A stretch of 64,000 nt of DNA from Bordetella parapertussis (GCA_945897365.1 CAMDFD010000004.1:62001-126000), one strand, 5' to 3'. Positions 52,401 to 61,353 are shown, counted from the first letter of the stretch. A program made the numbers and translations. Notes: a model not told the origin generated them from the letters alone.

Positions 52401-52999
52401 TTGATTGGCAAATTGTGATGGCGATGGCGATGTTTGCCTTCGCCTCGTCGATCACGCCGGGTCCGAACAATATGATGTTGTTGAGTTCGGGCGTCAATTA
52501 CGGCTTTAAGCGCACCATCCCCCACATGCTGGGGATTTCCTCTGGCCATCTCGTGATGTTACTCGCGATCGCCGCAGGTCTCGACCAGCTTTTTCAAGTC
52601 TTTCCGCTTGGCTACCAGATCATGAAGGTGGTTGGCTTTTGCTACCTGCTTTATCTGGCCTGGCGTATTGCTTTTAGTACGACCCCCTTAAAACGCGGTG
52701 AAACGAAAGGGCATCCCTTGGGTTTTTTTGGGGCGGCGCTGTTTCAATGGGTGAATCCAAAAGCGCTTCTGATGGCCATCACTTATTTTAGTAACTACAT
52801 GCCGATCGATGCATCCAATACATTTATCTTGACGACGTGCTTGATGTTTACCCTCATCAACCTGCCTTGCCTGAGTATGTGGGTATTACTTGGTACTCAA
52901 CTCGAGCGCGTCTTATCCCAACCACGGCAGCGCCAAATCTTTAACCTCGTCATGGCACTTTTGCTGATTCTATCGATGGTGCCGGTACTAATGATTTAA
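52397..52999 (+). CDS. LysE/RhtB-family translocator
   Basis: A 200-residue membrane protein with about six helices and the family start ASSITPGPNNMMLLSSGVNYGFKRTIPHMLGISSGH. Members export amino acids or homoserine lactones. It overlaps the PdxA-like gene (ATGA), so it belongs to the same operon and may relieve build-up of an intermediate; that is inference. It also overlaps the convergent membrane-protein gene by 4 nt. Confidence 0.87.
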   Translation: MIDWQIVMAMAMFAFASSITPGPNNMMLLSSGVNYGFKRTIPHMLGISSGHLVMLLAIAAGLDQLFQVFPLGYQIMKVVGFCYLLYLAWRIAFSTTPLKRGETKGHPLGFFGAALFQWVNPKALLMAITYFSNYMPIDASNTFILTTCLMFTLINLPCLSMWVLLGTQLERVLSQPRQRQIFNLVMALLLILSMVPVLMI

Positions 53000-53427
53000 G
53001 GCGTACCGATACGTTCGCGCAACGCCACAAACAATTTAATCAAGATCAAAGTCTCCGGGACCCCGGAGAGATATGCATCGTAGTAATCAAAACTCGACTC
53101 TGCAAACATCGGGTCAAAATCATTTAAGCCCTCCAGATAGGCATACACATGCCAGGCGATAAAGGGCAACAGCCAGAGCGTGCGGCCCTTGTCCACAGCC
53201 TGCTTTTTAATCAACCAATAGGCAACGCTTAGGTAAACCAACAAAAAGATGGCAAAAATCCCTATGGGTAGTGTTGAAACACCCCCGCTCTGTTGCAAAA
53301 AATCAGCGGCAGAATTCGTAAAAAAATACGCCCCAATATTGAAAAAAGAGACGTAAAAATACATTTTCCAGAGCTCGTCTGGATTGTCGAAGGCCTTGAG
53401 AGTGGGCTTCGTGTCTGACGACATCAC
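52996..53427 (-). CDS. Hypothetical four-helix membrane protein
   Basis: A 143-residue protein not recognised. It has about three to four hydrophobic segments (MYFYVSFFNIGAYFF, LPIGIFAIFLLVYLSVAYWLI, LWLLPFIAWHVYAYLEG) separated by short polar loops, with an acidic stretch NDFDPMFAESSFDYYDAY before the last amphipathic helix. It has no signal peptide or cysteine motif. It shares its last bases with lysE. The start could be 53427 or 53424. Confidence 0.6.
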   Translation of the reverse strand: MMSSDTKPTLKAFDNPDELWKMYFYVSFFNIGAYFFTNSAADFLQQSGGVSTLPIGIFAIFLLVYLSVAYWLIKKQAVDKGRTLWLLPFIAWHVYAYLEGLNDFDPMFAESSFDYYDAYLSGVPETLILIKLFVALRERIGTP

Positions 53428-53507
53428 TGACCTTTATGTTGATTCATGTTTAAGTCAATATATTCTCATAGTTTGCCTATACTCAAAGACGAAAAGCAAT
53501 GCGCGCC

Positions 53508-54452
53508 TCAACCCACCGCGCGCCGAACCGAGTCTAACGACATCAGTTTGAGGCGCGGACCGGCCTTCATCATCTGACCGGGCAGTTGACGCCCCATCAT
53601 CTGCTCAACCTGCTTGGCGACGCCGATGAGTTTTTCCAGATCGATTCCGGTCTCGTACCCACACTCTTCGAGCAGATAAACCAAATCCTCGGTACAAATG
53701 TTGCCCGTCGCACCTGGCGCAAACGGACAGCCACCCAGGCCTGCAATCGACGACTCAAACTCACGCACGCCGAGTTGCAGGCCATTCATGACGTTAGCCA
53801 GGCCCACGCCGCGTGTGTTGTGGAAATGCAGTGCAATTTCCATGTCTGGATATTTGTTACGCACGGCGTCGACCACGCGCGTGACGACAGGAGGCGTGGC
53901 CATGCCGGTCGTATCGCCAAACGTGATGTTGCGAATGCCGTGTGCATCGTAGGATCCGACGATCTTCAAAATATTGTCGAGCGAAACTTCGCCCTCAAAG
54001 GGACAACCAAACGCTGTCGCCACTGCACCGCGCAGTTGGATATCCCACTGACGTGCGATCGGCACCACTTCGGCAAAGTCCGCAATCGCCTGATCGATCG
54101 ATTTGTTTAGATTGGTCTTGCAATGGCTTTCGCTGGCAGAAATGAAACCCACCATCATGTCAGCCTTAGCCGCCGCAGCGCGCTCAGCACCACGTGCATT
54201 CGGCACAAGAACGGCGAGCCGCACATTTGGATTGCGATGCACTTGGGCCAATACCTCAGCGGCATCCGCCAACTGCGGCAACGCACGGGGGGACACAAAA
54301 GACGTCGCCTCGATGCTACGCACACCTGCATCAATCAACCCGTTGATGGTGGCAACCTTGTTCGCCGTCGCGATGAACTCGGGCTCTGCTTGAAAACCGT
54401 CGCGGGTCCCGACCTCGGTGACCGTCACAAATTTTTTGGATTGCTCTGACAT
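53508..54452 (-). CDS. Hydroxymethylglutaryl-CoA lyase family protein
   Basis: The 314-residue TIM-barrel lyase cleaves HMG-CoA or a similar 3-hydroxy-3-methylacyl-CoA to acetyl-CoA plus an oxo acid. The motifs are EVGTRDGFQAEPEFI (canonical RDGLQ with Leu to Phe), GCPFAPGATGNICTEDLVYLLEECG with the active-site Cys loop, and HFHNTRGVGLANV. ATG 54452 has GAGA at 8 nt. It follows the CoA-transferase gene on the same strand. The substrate may be HMG-CoA or a related acid from another pathway. Confidence 0.85.
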   Translation of the reverse strand: MSEQSKKFVTVTEVGTRDGFQAEPEFIATANKVATINGLIDAGVRSIEATSFVSPRALPQLADAAEVLAQVHRNPNVRLAVLVPNARGAERAAAAKADMMVGFISASESHCKTNLNKSIDQAIADFAEVVPIARQWDIQLRGAVATAFGCPFEGEVSLDNILKIVGSYDAHGIRNITFGDTTGMATPPVVTRVVDAVRNKYPDMEIALHFHNTRGVGLANVMNGLQLGVREFESSIAGLGGCPFAPGATGNICTEDLVYLLEECGYETGIDLEKLIGVAKQVEQMMGRQLPGQMMKAGPRLKLMSLDSVRRAVG

Positions 54453-54516
54453 GATGATTCTCGTAAGTGAAGTCAAATAATGCGTTTAATGATTGCGCTC
54501 AATATTACACAATCTA

Positions 54517-55695
54517 TTACACAATTCCGCGGCTTTTAAGAGAGGCAATCGCCTCTGCACTGAGTCCCAACTGCCCCAATACTGCCTCGTTATCTATTCC
54601 CAACGTCGGTGGTGGGCGATGAATCTGACAAGGCTCGTCTGAAAACTTGATCGGAAAACCCAGTACATCTAGGCGTCCATGCTCGGGATGCTCAATCGTC
54701 AACCGCATTTGCTGATGTTGCGTTTGGGGATCATCGAAGACCTCGCCGATATTGAGTACACGCCCACAGGGCACACCTGCTTCGTTGAGCTTTGCTATCC
54801 AATGCGCAATCGGCTGTTGCCGGATCTTTTCATTCAACGCAGTATTGATGGCCTCGCGATTGGCAAAGCGTAAAGAATTCGTTGCAAACTCCGGTCGCTC
54901 CCGCAGATGCCCAAGATCGAGCGCGGCCAGCAGCTTGAAATAAAACGTATCGTTACTCGGCGCGATCGCCACCTGACCGTCCGAGGCTTCAAACAACCCA
55001 TAGGGTGAGGCCAGCGCATGATCATTACCCGTACGCAACGGCAACTGGCCTGTTGCAAAATAATTTGTCGCCAAAAAAGCCAACATACTTGTCAAGCCAT
55101 CGGTCAACGAGGTCGTGACCTCCTCCCCCTGCCCTGTTCGCGCGCGCCTCACCAGCGCCGCCAAAATACCCATCGCCGCATACGAGCCCGCGATCAAATC
55201 CGAGATCGGCGGTGCCGCCCGCATCGGCGGCTCATTCGCCGCACCATTGACGCTCATAAAGCCACTCATGGCCTGCGCCACGAAATCAAACGATGGCCGA
55301 TCCGCATAGGGACCATCCAGACCAAAGCCCGTCACATTGCAACTCACCAAGTTCGGCTTAATCAGAGAGAGCGCCTCTCGACCAAAACCCATCTTGTCCA
55401 TGATGCCCGGACGATAATTATTGACCACCACATCTGCGGTCTTGAGTAACTCACGCAAAATCTCTTTGCCTTCAGGTGCACGCAAATCAAGCGTGATCGA
55501 ACGCTTGTTACGGTTAAAAGACGCAAAATAGTAGGAGTAGCCATTAGGTGCCTCACCCTGTTGGCGCACAGGATCACCACCCTTGGGATCCTCGATCTTG
55601 ATGACTTCCGCACCCATGTCGGCCAGAAACATCGTACAAAACGGCCCAGACAAAATCCGTGTGAGGTCAATGACCCGGATACCTTGAAGCTGCAT
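54517..55695 (-). CDS. Class III CoA-transferase (CaiB/BaiF family)
   Basis: A 392-residue CoA-transferase with the family features IRVIDLTRILSGPFCTMFLADMGAEVIKIEDPKGGD at the start, FNRNKRSITLDLRAPEG and the catalytic Asp in RPSFDFVAQAMSG. It moves CoA from a donor acyl-CoA to a carboxylic acid. Directly downstream (64 nt) is an HMG-CoA-lyase-like gene; the pair could activate and cleave a 3-hydroxy-3-methyl dicarboxylic acid. That is an inference. Confidence 0.9.
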   Translation of the reverse strand: MQLQGIRVIDLTRILSGPFCTMFLADMGAEVIKIEDPKGGDPVRQQGEAPNGYSYYFASFNRNKRSITLDLRAPEGKEILRELLKTADVVVNNYRPGIMDKMGFGREALSLIKPNLVSCNVTGFGLDGPYADRPSFDFVAQAMSGFMSVNGAANEPPMRAAPPISDLIAGSYAAMGILAALVRRARTGQGEEVTTSLTDGLTSMLAFLATNYFATGQLPLRTGNDHALASPYGLFEASDGQVAIAPSNDTFYFKLLAALDLGHLRERPEFATNSLRFANREAINTALNEKIRQQPIAHWIAKLNEAGVPCGRVLNIGEVFDDPQTQHQQMRLTIEHPEHGRLDVLGFPIKFSDEPCQIHRPPPTLGIDNEAVLGQLGLSAEAIASLKSRGIV

Positions 55696-55729
55696 AGTGT
55701 GCGTGCCGCCTTTGTCAACGTTTAAAGCA

Positions 55730-56011
55730 TTACCGCTTTAGATCGCGATAAAAATTTTCATGAGTACCTAACAACAATAAATATCTTGTCTTTGGATCAA
55801 ACTCATACGCCAAAAGTATCTCTTGTTTTTGACTTTTGAATTTGTATACATACACACCAATTAAGTCACCGCGTTTTTGGGTGCCGATGTGTGGATCTTT
55901 GATGATCTCTTCGATTCCAGCATCAACATCGATCTTTTGATTTTTATGTAGTTTTTTGTAACTTCTAGCAAATATTGCGGATTGAAATACTTCTACTGTC
56001 CAACCCGGCAT
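55730..56011 (-). CDS. RelE/ParE-family toxin
   Basis: A 93-residue RelE-superfamily toxin: VEVFQSAIFARSYKKLHKNQKIDVDAGIEEIIKDPHIGTQKRGDLIGVYVYKF then LLAYEFDPKTRYLLLLGTHENFYRDLKR. The length and basic surface are normal. It overlaps the antitoxin stop by one base. The DNA is AT-rich compared with lipA and the CoA-transferase gene, suggesting acquisition. Confidence 0.85.
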   Translation of the reverse strand: MPGWTVEVFQSAIFARSYKKLHKNQKIDVDAGIEEIIKDPHIGTQKRGDLIGVYVYKFKSQKQEILLAYEFDPKTRYLLLLGTHENFYRDLKR

Positions 56012-56235
56012 CAGTCACTTCCTTTTGGAATAAAAGGTGTAGCGAGGGATCTTCCCTCTGCTCTTGCTATTAGCAAATCTCGAACAAAATCAATTGGTAA
56101 ATCTGGATTGTCTAGAGCAGCTTTCCCAACTAACGCCCAAAATTCGACTTGGCCTGCAATAGTGCGTCGCTCAGCGTGTGCGTGGGCTTTCGCTTGCTCA
56201 TAAAGATAATCATCAATACGGACTGGCATACCCAT
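56011..56235 (-). CDS. ParD-like antitoxin
   Basis: A 74-residue protein, MGMPVRIDDYLYEQAKAHAHAERRTIAGQVEFWALVGKAALDNPDLPIDFVRDLLIARAEGRSLATPFIPKGSD: an N-terminal ribbon-helix-helix and a C-terminal helix that should neutralise the toxin, as in the ParD-like group. ATG 56235 has GAGAGGG at 5 nt; a longer frame to 56319 is less likely. The toxin gene overlaps the stop by one base. Confidence 0.83.
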   Translation of the reverse strand: MGMPVRIDDYLYEQAKAHAHAERRTIAGQVEFWALVGKAALDNPDLPIDFVRDLLIARAEGRSLATPFIPKGSD

Positions 56236-56263
56236 GATACCCTCTCTTAAAACCACAAAATTA

Positions 56264-56275
56264 CTACAATTGTAG
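56264..56275. promoter_or_regulatory. CTACAATTGTAG palindrome, candidate antitoxin operator
   Basis: A perfect 12-bp palindrome located about 29 nt before the ParD-like start. It contains TACAAT, a plausible -10, so binding would block transcription. Ribbon-helix-helix antitoxins usually bind such sites. Confidence 0.6.
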
Positions 56276-56305
56276 CAAGAAAGAAGCAATTGTTTTTTGA
56301 GACGC

Positions 56306-57328
56306 TTAACCGGCCGCACTCAAGCTCGCTGCATGCGCTTGCTCATCTGCGTGATACGAAGACCGTACCATCGCGCCCACCGCCGCGTGATGGAAACCCA
56401 TCGCGTACGCTTCGCGCTCGAACATTTTGAACGTGTCGGGATGCACGTAACGCAATACGGGCAAGTGATGTTGCGAGGGCTGCAGGTACTGACCAATCGT
56501 CAGCATCTCGACGTCGTGCGCACGCATGTCGCGCATGACCTGAAGGATTTCTTCGTCGGTTTCGCCCAAGCCCAACATCAAACCAGACTTGGTCGGTGTA
56601 TTGGGGTGACGCTTTTTAAATTCCTGGAGCAGCTTGAGCGAGTGCATATAGTCCGAACCGGGGCGCGCTTGCTTGTACAAACGTGGCACGGTCTCGAGAT
56701 TGTGATTCATCACATCGGGTGGGCCGCCATCCAGAATCTCAAGCGCGCGATCGAGACGGCCGCGGAAATCAGGCACCAGTACCTCAATGCGGGTCTCGGG
56801 GGACAGCTCGCGGACCTTTTGAATACACTCTACAAAATGCCCCGCACCACCGTCGCGCAAATCATCGCGATCGACCGACGTGACTACCACATACGTTAAC
56901 TTGAGCGCAGCGATGGTACGCGCCAGATTGACCGGCTCATTGACATCAAGAGGGTCGGGACGACCATGACCGACATCACAAAACGGACAACGTCGGGTGC
57001 ACTTATCACCCATGATCATAAAGGTCGCTGTGCCCTTACCGAAGCACTCGCCAATGTTGGGGCATGAGGCTTCTTCGCAAACGGTATGCAGATTGTGCTC
57101 ACGCAAAATGCGCTTGATGTCGTAAAACCTGGAACCTGCGGGGGCTGCTTTGACCCGAATCCAGTCCGGTTTTTTCAGGCGCTCAGCCGCGACAACCTTA
57201 ATCGGAATCCGCGAAGTCTTGGCCTGCGATTTCTGCTTTTGCGTCGCATCGTAAGGTGCCGCAGAGGGTGCTGCGGTGGGGGCTGCTGCCGCTGCGGCGA
57301 CCGAGGTTTGTTCAGGTTGTGTGGACAT
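56306..57328 (-). CDS. lipA: Lipoyl synthase
   Basis: The 340-residue radical-SAM enzyme inserts sulfur into the octanoyl group. Both iron-sulfur cluster motifs are present: auxiliary CEEASCPNIGEC and radical-SAM CTRRCPFCDVGH. The N-terminus has an Ala/Pro-rich extension (residues 6-28) before RIPIKVV. It is 54 nt downstream of lipB on the same strand. The C-terminal end is near the toxin-antitoxin module. Confidence 0.95.
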   Translation of the reverse strand: MSTQPEQTSVAAAAAAPTAAPSAAPYDATQKQKSQAKTSRIPIKVVAAERLKKPDWIRVKAAPAGSRFYDIKRILREHNLHTVCEEASCPNIGECFGKGTATFMIMGDKCTRRCPFCDVGHGRPDPLDVNEPVNLARTIAALKLTYVVVTSVDRDDLRDGGAGHFVECIQKVRELSPETRIEVLVPDFRGRLDRALEILDGGPPDVMNHNLETVPRLYKQARPGSDYMHSLKLLQEFKKRHPNTPTKSGLMLGLGETDEEILQVMRDMRAHDVEMLTIGQYLQPSQHHLPVLRYVHPDTFKMFEREAYAMGFHHAAVGAMVRSSYHADEQAHAASLSAAG

Positions 57329-57381
57329 GATGTACGTGGACGTTTATGCGCCCAGCCGTTCAGTAATAGTGAAATTTCATT

Positions 57382-58032
57382 TTACTCGTTGGAAAGTGAC
57401 AAACCGCAGTACCTTGTAATTTGTTGGGACAATGTTTGCGCAACCTCCTCCCAACCCACAGTGGCACCGTATTGCGCCATAGACACCGTCTGCAAACCCA
57501 CATAACCACAGGGGTTGATGCCGTTAAATGGGGTCAAATCCATGTCCACATTGAGCGCCATGCCATGATAGGTGCAGCCATTGCGGACCTTGATACCCAA
57601 GGCGGCGATTTTGGCGAACTCAGCGTCCGATTTTGCTGCACCTATAGGGACATATACCCCGGGTGCGCCTTCTTTGCGGCAAGCATCCTCGATGCCATAA
57701 AGCTTCAGCGTCTCGATCGTGGCCTCCTCGATCTGATGCACCATGGCCTTGATAAACCGCCCGGAACGTCTGAGATCCGCGAGAATATAAGCCATCACTT
57801 GGCCGGGACCGTGATAAGTCACCTGACCGCCTCGGTCCGTTTGTACGACAGGAATGTTACCGGCATTGAGCAGATGCTCGGGTTTGCTGGCTTGACCAAG
57901 GGTATAAACAGGCTCGTGCTCGACGAGCCAGATTTCATCTGGCGTGTCTGGGGTACGCGCTTCGGTAAAAGCTTGCATGGCACGCCAGACGGGTTCGTAG
58001 GGCGACGGGCGCGGCCATGTTTGGCGCATCAC
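57382..58032 (-). CDS. lipB: Octanoyltransferase
   Basis: A 216-residue enzyme transferring octanoate from ACP to lipoyl domains. DRGGQVTYHGPGQVMAYILADLRR and RNGCTYHGMALNVDMDLTPFNGINPCGYVG carry the catalytic Lys/Cys region. It overlaps the DUF493 gene by 4 nt. Confidence 0.94.
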   Translation of the reverse strand: MMRQTWPRPSPYEPVWRAMQAFTEARTPDTPDEIWLVEHEPVYTLGQASKPEHLLNAGNIPVVQTDRGGQVTYHGPGQVMAYILADLRRSGRFIKAMVHQIEEATIETLKLYGIEDACRKEGAPGVYVPIGAAKSDAEFAKIAALGIKVRNGCTYHGMALNVDMDLTPFNGINPCGYVGLQTVSMAQYGATVGWEEVAQTLSQQITRYCGLSLSNE

Positions 58033-58313
58033 AGCACGATCGACACCATCGGGTGTCCGTGCAGAGCGCGGTACAAGCCATCGAGTTGCTCACGCGTGGT
58101 CGCGGTGACGGTGAAGGTCAGCCCCATGTAGTTGCCTGCCTTGCTCGGACGCATCTCAACCGTTGCCGGATCAAACGTCGGATCAAATTCGAGCACAAGT
58201 GCAGTCAAGACCTGAGCAAGCTCGGGGTTTTGCTTTCCCATCACTTTGATGGGAAAGGCGCTCGGATACTCAATCAACGATTCGTTTTCAGGAATAGGCA
58301 CTTCGGTTACCAC
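58029..58313 (-). CDS. ybeD: DUF493 (YbeD) family protein
   Basis: The 94-residue protein has the conserved core LIEYPSAFPIKVMGKQNPELAQVLTALVLEFDPTFDPATVEMRPSKAGNYMGLTFTVTATTREQLDGLYRAL. YbeD family members have an ACT-like fold and unknown regulatory role; they are regularly adjacent to lipB, as here. It overlaps lipB by 4 nt. Confidence 0.92.
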   Translation of the reverse strand: MVTEVPIPENESLIEYPSAFPIKVMGKQNPELAQVLTALVLEFDPTFDPATVEMRPSKAGNYMGLTFTVTATTREQLDGLYRALHGHPMVSIVL

Positions 58314-58331
58314 CTAAATTACGGAAATGCG

Positions 58332-59216
58332 TCAAGCCAACGCCGCGATGCGGGAATCGTAAGCAGCACGCAGTTTTTGATAGACCGGTCCCGGCTTTCC
58401 CGTGCCGACCGCCTTGCCATCAAGCTCGACCACAGGCAAGATCTCACGCGTCGCCGACGACATCATCATCTCGTCCGCTTGACGAACCTCTTTCTCGGGG
58501 ATGATACGCAGTTCGAACGGGATGCCAGATTCTTTGCATAACTCTTCAAACAAACCGTAGCGAATGCCTTCGAGCACCAAATTGTCTTTTAAGGGTGCAA
58601 TGACCTTGCCATCTTTAACAACCCAGATATTGCAGGAAGCACCCTCAGTCATGTTGCCATCGCGGAACTGCACAACCTCGTCCACACCTGCATCGACAGC
58701 AGCCTGCTTGGCCAGCACGTTACCGAGCAAGGAAACTGATTTGATATCGCAATGCAACCAGCGCTCATCGGGAATGCTCACCAGACGCACGCCTTTTTCA
58801 CGTACGCCGGCGCTCGGTGGTGTCATCGGTGCGACCATGGCAAACACGGTCGGCTTGACCGCCGGCACGGGAAAGGCATGATCACGCTTAGCCACACCAC
58901 GCGAGATCTGGATATAGACCATGCCTGTGGCTTCAGTTGTCCTGGACACAAGATCCTTGACTAAACCTTCCCACTGGGTCTTTGTCATTGGCTGCTGGAT
59001 ATGAAGCTTGGCCAGACTGCGCTCGAGGCGCGCTAGATGCTGCTCCATACGGAAAGGCTTGCCGTGATAAATAGGCACAACCTCGTAGATCCCGTCACCA
59101 AAAATAAAACCTCGATCGAGCACCGAAATTTTGGCTTCGGACAAGGGCCCAAAAACACCATTCAAATACACAGTCGGATCGCCCGATACACCTTGAATCA
59201 ACATATTCTGAACCAT
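58332..59216 (-). CDS. dat: D-amino-acid aminotransferase (class IV PLP)
   Basis: A 294-residue class IV transaminase. It has VLDRGFIFGDGIYEVVPIYHGKPF, KSVSLLGNVLAKQAA with the PLP Lys just before this in CDIKSVS, and EGASCNIWVV. The typical D-Ala family position next to dacC suggests D-amino acid metabolism for cell wall, though branched-chain aminotransferase cannot be wholly excluded. ATG 59216 has AGAGAG at 10 nt. Confidence 0.85.
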   Translation of the reverse strand: MVQNMLIQGVSGDPTVYLNGVFGPLSEAKISVLDRGFIFGDGIYEVVPIYHGKPFRMEQHLARLERSLAKLHIQQPMTKTQWEGLVKDLVSRTTEATGMVYIQISRGVAKRDHAFPVPAVKPTVFAMVAPMTPPSAGVREKGVRLVSIPDERWLHCDIKSVSLLGNVLAKQAAVDAGVDEVVQFRDGNMTEGASCNIWVVKDGKVIAPLKDNLVLEGIRYGLFEELCKESGIPFELRIIPEKEVRQADEMMMSSATREILPVVELDGKAVGTGKPGPVYQKLRAAYDSRIAALA

Positions 59217-59255
59217 TTTTTCTATGCTCTCTTTTAAAAGAATCACTCAGTTTTT

Positions 59256-60563
59256 TTACTCAGGTTTTTTGCGGAACCACAAACGCACGGAATCCACCGT
59301 GCGACCCACAAAGCCAGCGCGCTCAACTGGGTCGAGGACCAGCAACGGACGGGTCAACAGCATCTTGTCATCTAGCATCAGTGTCAGCGTACCGACACGC
59401 TCATCCTTGGCCAGCGGGGCGAATAAAGGATCCGGGCGTTTGGCGATAGGCTTGACCTCGCCGGCCTTGCCCCGCGGTACCGTCACCCACAACGGCTCCG
59501 ATACACCAAGCTTAGTAAAGTCAACCTTTCCCTGCCAGACTTGGGCTTCGACCGCGGCGTGGGTCTGATCAAATAGCTTAACCGTTTCAAAGTTCTGGAA
59601 GGTCCAATTCAACAACTTGAGGCTTTCCTCGGCACGTGTGGCCATACTGTCAGAACCGACCAACACCGTAATCACGCGTCGATCGCCACGCTTGGCGGTC
59701 GCCACGAGACAATAGCCCGCCGCATCCGTATGTCCGGTCTTCATGCCGTCGACCGAAGGATCCGCCCACAACAAACGATTGCGATTGGATTGCTTAATCT
59801 TGTTGTACGTAAACTCACGTATCGAATAATAAGGAAAATAAGTGGGATGATCATTGATCATCAATCGCGCGAGTGTGGCCAGATCACGCACCGTCGTCAA
59901 ATGCTGCGGGTCAGGCAAGCCCGTTGTATTGACGAAGACCGTATTCGTCATGCCCATGCGACGTGCCTCTTCGTTCATGACTGACACAAAGGCCGACTCG
60001 CTTCCCGAGACGGCTTCGGCCAAGGCAACGGACGCGTCATTGCCTGACTGGATAATCACGCCCTTGAGCAACTCGTCAACCGTCACCGGCTTGCGTGGCT
60101 CGATAAACATGCGCGAACCACGGGTTTTCCAGGCCAGCTGAGACACATTGGCCTGCTGCTCCAGCGAAAGACGCTTTTCCTTGATTGCGGTAAAGGCCAC
60201 ATAGGCCGTCATAATCTTGGTTAACGAGGCGGGTTCTATTTTCATGTCTGGATTGGACGAAGCCACAATCTGACCGCTCGTCACATCCACGGTAATCCAA
60301 GCCTTGGCAGCAATCGCAGGGGCAGGCACGGGAGACAACTCGCCGACCTGGACAGGGGTGAACACCGACGGCGCTGTCGCGGCGACTGCAGCAGTCGAAG
60401 GCGCGGCGGGGGCGGCGGCAGGGGCTGGCGACTTTTCTGAGGACGCTTTTTGCGCCCAGACCGGCATTAGGCTCGACGTGATCAAGAGGGCGAGCGTCAC
60501 CACTGCAGCATTCGCGACCGGGTTAATGATGCGACGGGCGACGCAAAGAGAGTGGTTAAGCAT
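59256..60563 (-). CDS. dacC: D-alanyl-D-alanine carboxypeptidase (PBP5/6 type)
   Basis: A 435-residue periplasmic serine carboxypeptidase. It has a signal peptide (AAVVTLALLITSSLMPVWAQ, about 18-37), an Ala/Pro linker, then SLTKIMTAY (SxxK), SGNDASVALAEAVSG (SxN) and KTGHTDAAGYCLVATAKRG (KTG). The C-terminal PBP5 domain and an amphipathic tail (RTVDSVRLWFRKKPE) anchor it. It trims pentapeptide stems. Confidence 0.93.
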   Translation of the reverse strand: MLNHSLCVARRIINPVANAAVVTLALLITSSLMPVWAQKASSEKSPAPAAAPAAPSTAAVAATAPSVFTPVQVGELSPVPAPAIAAKAWITVDVTSGQIVASSNPDMKIEPASLTKIMTAYVAFTAIKEKRLSLEQQANVSQLAWKTRGSRMFIEPRKPVTVDELLKGVIIQSGNDASVALAEAVSGSESAFVSVMNEEARRMGMTNTVFVNTTGLPDPQHLTTVRDLATLARLMINDHPTYFPYYSIREFTYNKIKQSNRNRLLWADPSVDGMKTGHTDAAGYCLVATAKRGDRRVITVLVGSDSMATRAEESLKLLNWTFQNFETVKLFDQTHAAVEAQVWQGKVDFTKLGVSEPLWVTVPRGKAGEVKPIAKRPDPLFAPLAKDERVGTLTLMLDDKMLLTRPLLVLDPVERAGFVGRTVDSVRLWFRKKPE

Positions 60564-60649
60564 GAAAGGTACTCACTGACATAAACAACCTATTATAGGC
60601 ATGACCATCCCGCCCTGACCGCGACTGAAACGAAATTAATAAGGTGGTT

Positions 60650-61294
60650 TTATAAAGCTTTCAAACGCGTCTGTACAAGCTGGCGTAATACTAATAATTT
60701 ACCGTGGAAAAAATGTCCCGCCTCTGGGATCACGACAACCGGCATCCCCAACGGGCGCGCCCACTCCATCACCTCGGACAATGGCACCACCTCGTCAAGC
60801 TCACCATGGATCACCAAGGCATCCTCAGGCGCTTTGGCCTCGCTGTGACGAAAACGTAAAGCCGCCGAGCCTGTCAAAATGACGATACTGGGCAAGTTTT
60901 TACCAAGCTTATCCCACTGCGCATACAGTTGCACCCCGATTGAGGTACCAAAAGAAAAACCTCCCAATACCCAAGGCTTAGCCGCGATCTCGGGATAGCG
61001 CGCGCGAAACTGCTCAATCAAGGCTGCCATATCGAGCAGTTCGCCCTTACCGTGATCAAAATGCCCCCCCGAGGCACCAATGCCACGAAAATTTGGGCGC
61101 AATGAGACCAACCCCTGCTGCACGCAGGCACGAGAAAGTGTGGTGACAACCTTGTTGTCACGCGTACCCCCTTGCGAAGGGTTGGGATGCAAAATCAGCG
61201 CCCAGCCGGTCGGCACGCCTTCAGGCCAGTCGATGGCGCAATCGATGAGGCCAGCCAAGCCATCAAAACTCGTATTTTCAGTGTGAGCAGGCAT
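60650..61294 (-). CDS. Alpha/beta hydrolase
   Basis: A 214-residue small hydrolase of the COG2945 type. The nucleophile Ser is in GGFSFGTSIGVQ, the catalytic Asp in VIHGELDEVVPLS and the His in PEAGHFFHGKL. It starts MPAHTENTSFDGLAGLIDCAIDWPEG. The substrate is unknown. It is separated from dacC (86 nt) and from the lipoprotein gene (59 nt). Confidence 0.85.
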   Translation of the reverse strand: MPAHTENTSFDGLAGLIDCAIDWPEGVPTGWALILHPNPSQGGTRDNKVVTTLSRACVQQGLVSLRPNFRGIGASGGHFDHGKGELLDMAALIEQFRARYPEIAAKPWVLGGFSFGTSIGVQLYAQWDKLGKNLPSIVILTGSAALRFRHSEAKAPEDALVIHGELDEVVPLSEVMEWARPLGMPVVVIPEAGHFFHGKLLVLRQLVQTRLKAL

Positions 61295-61353
61295 AAGTCA
61301 GTCTGTGTTCAATTATTATTCATTCAGTCAGTCATTGCGCGCCATTGGGATTC

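Noticed and set aside
57370..57386. TTTCATTTTAC, identical to the shared core of the LysR operators, near lipA/lipB
   Set aside because: It spans the end of lipB coding sequence, lacks the TGATA-N9-TATCA dyad and has no regulator nearby, so it is probably chance.
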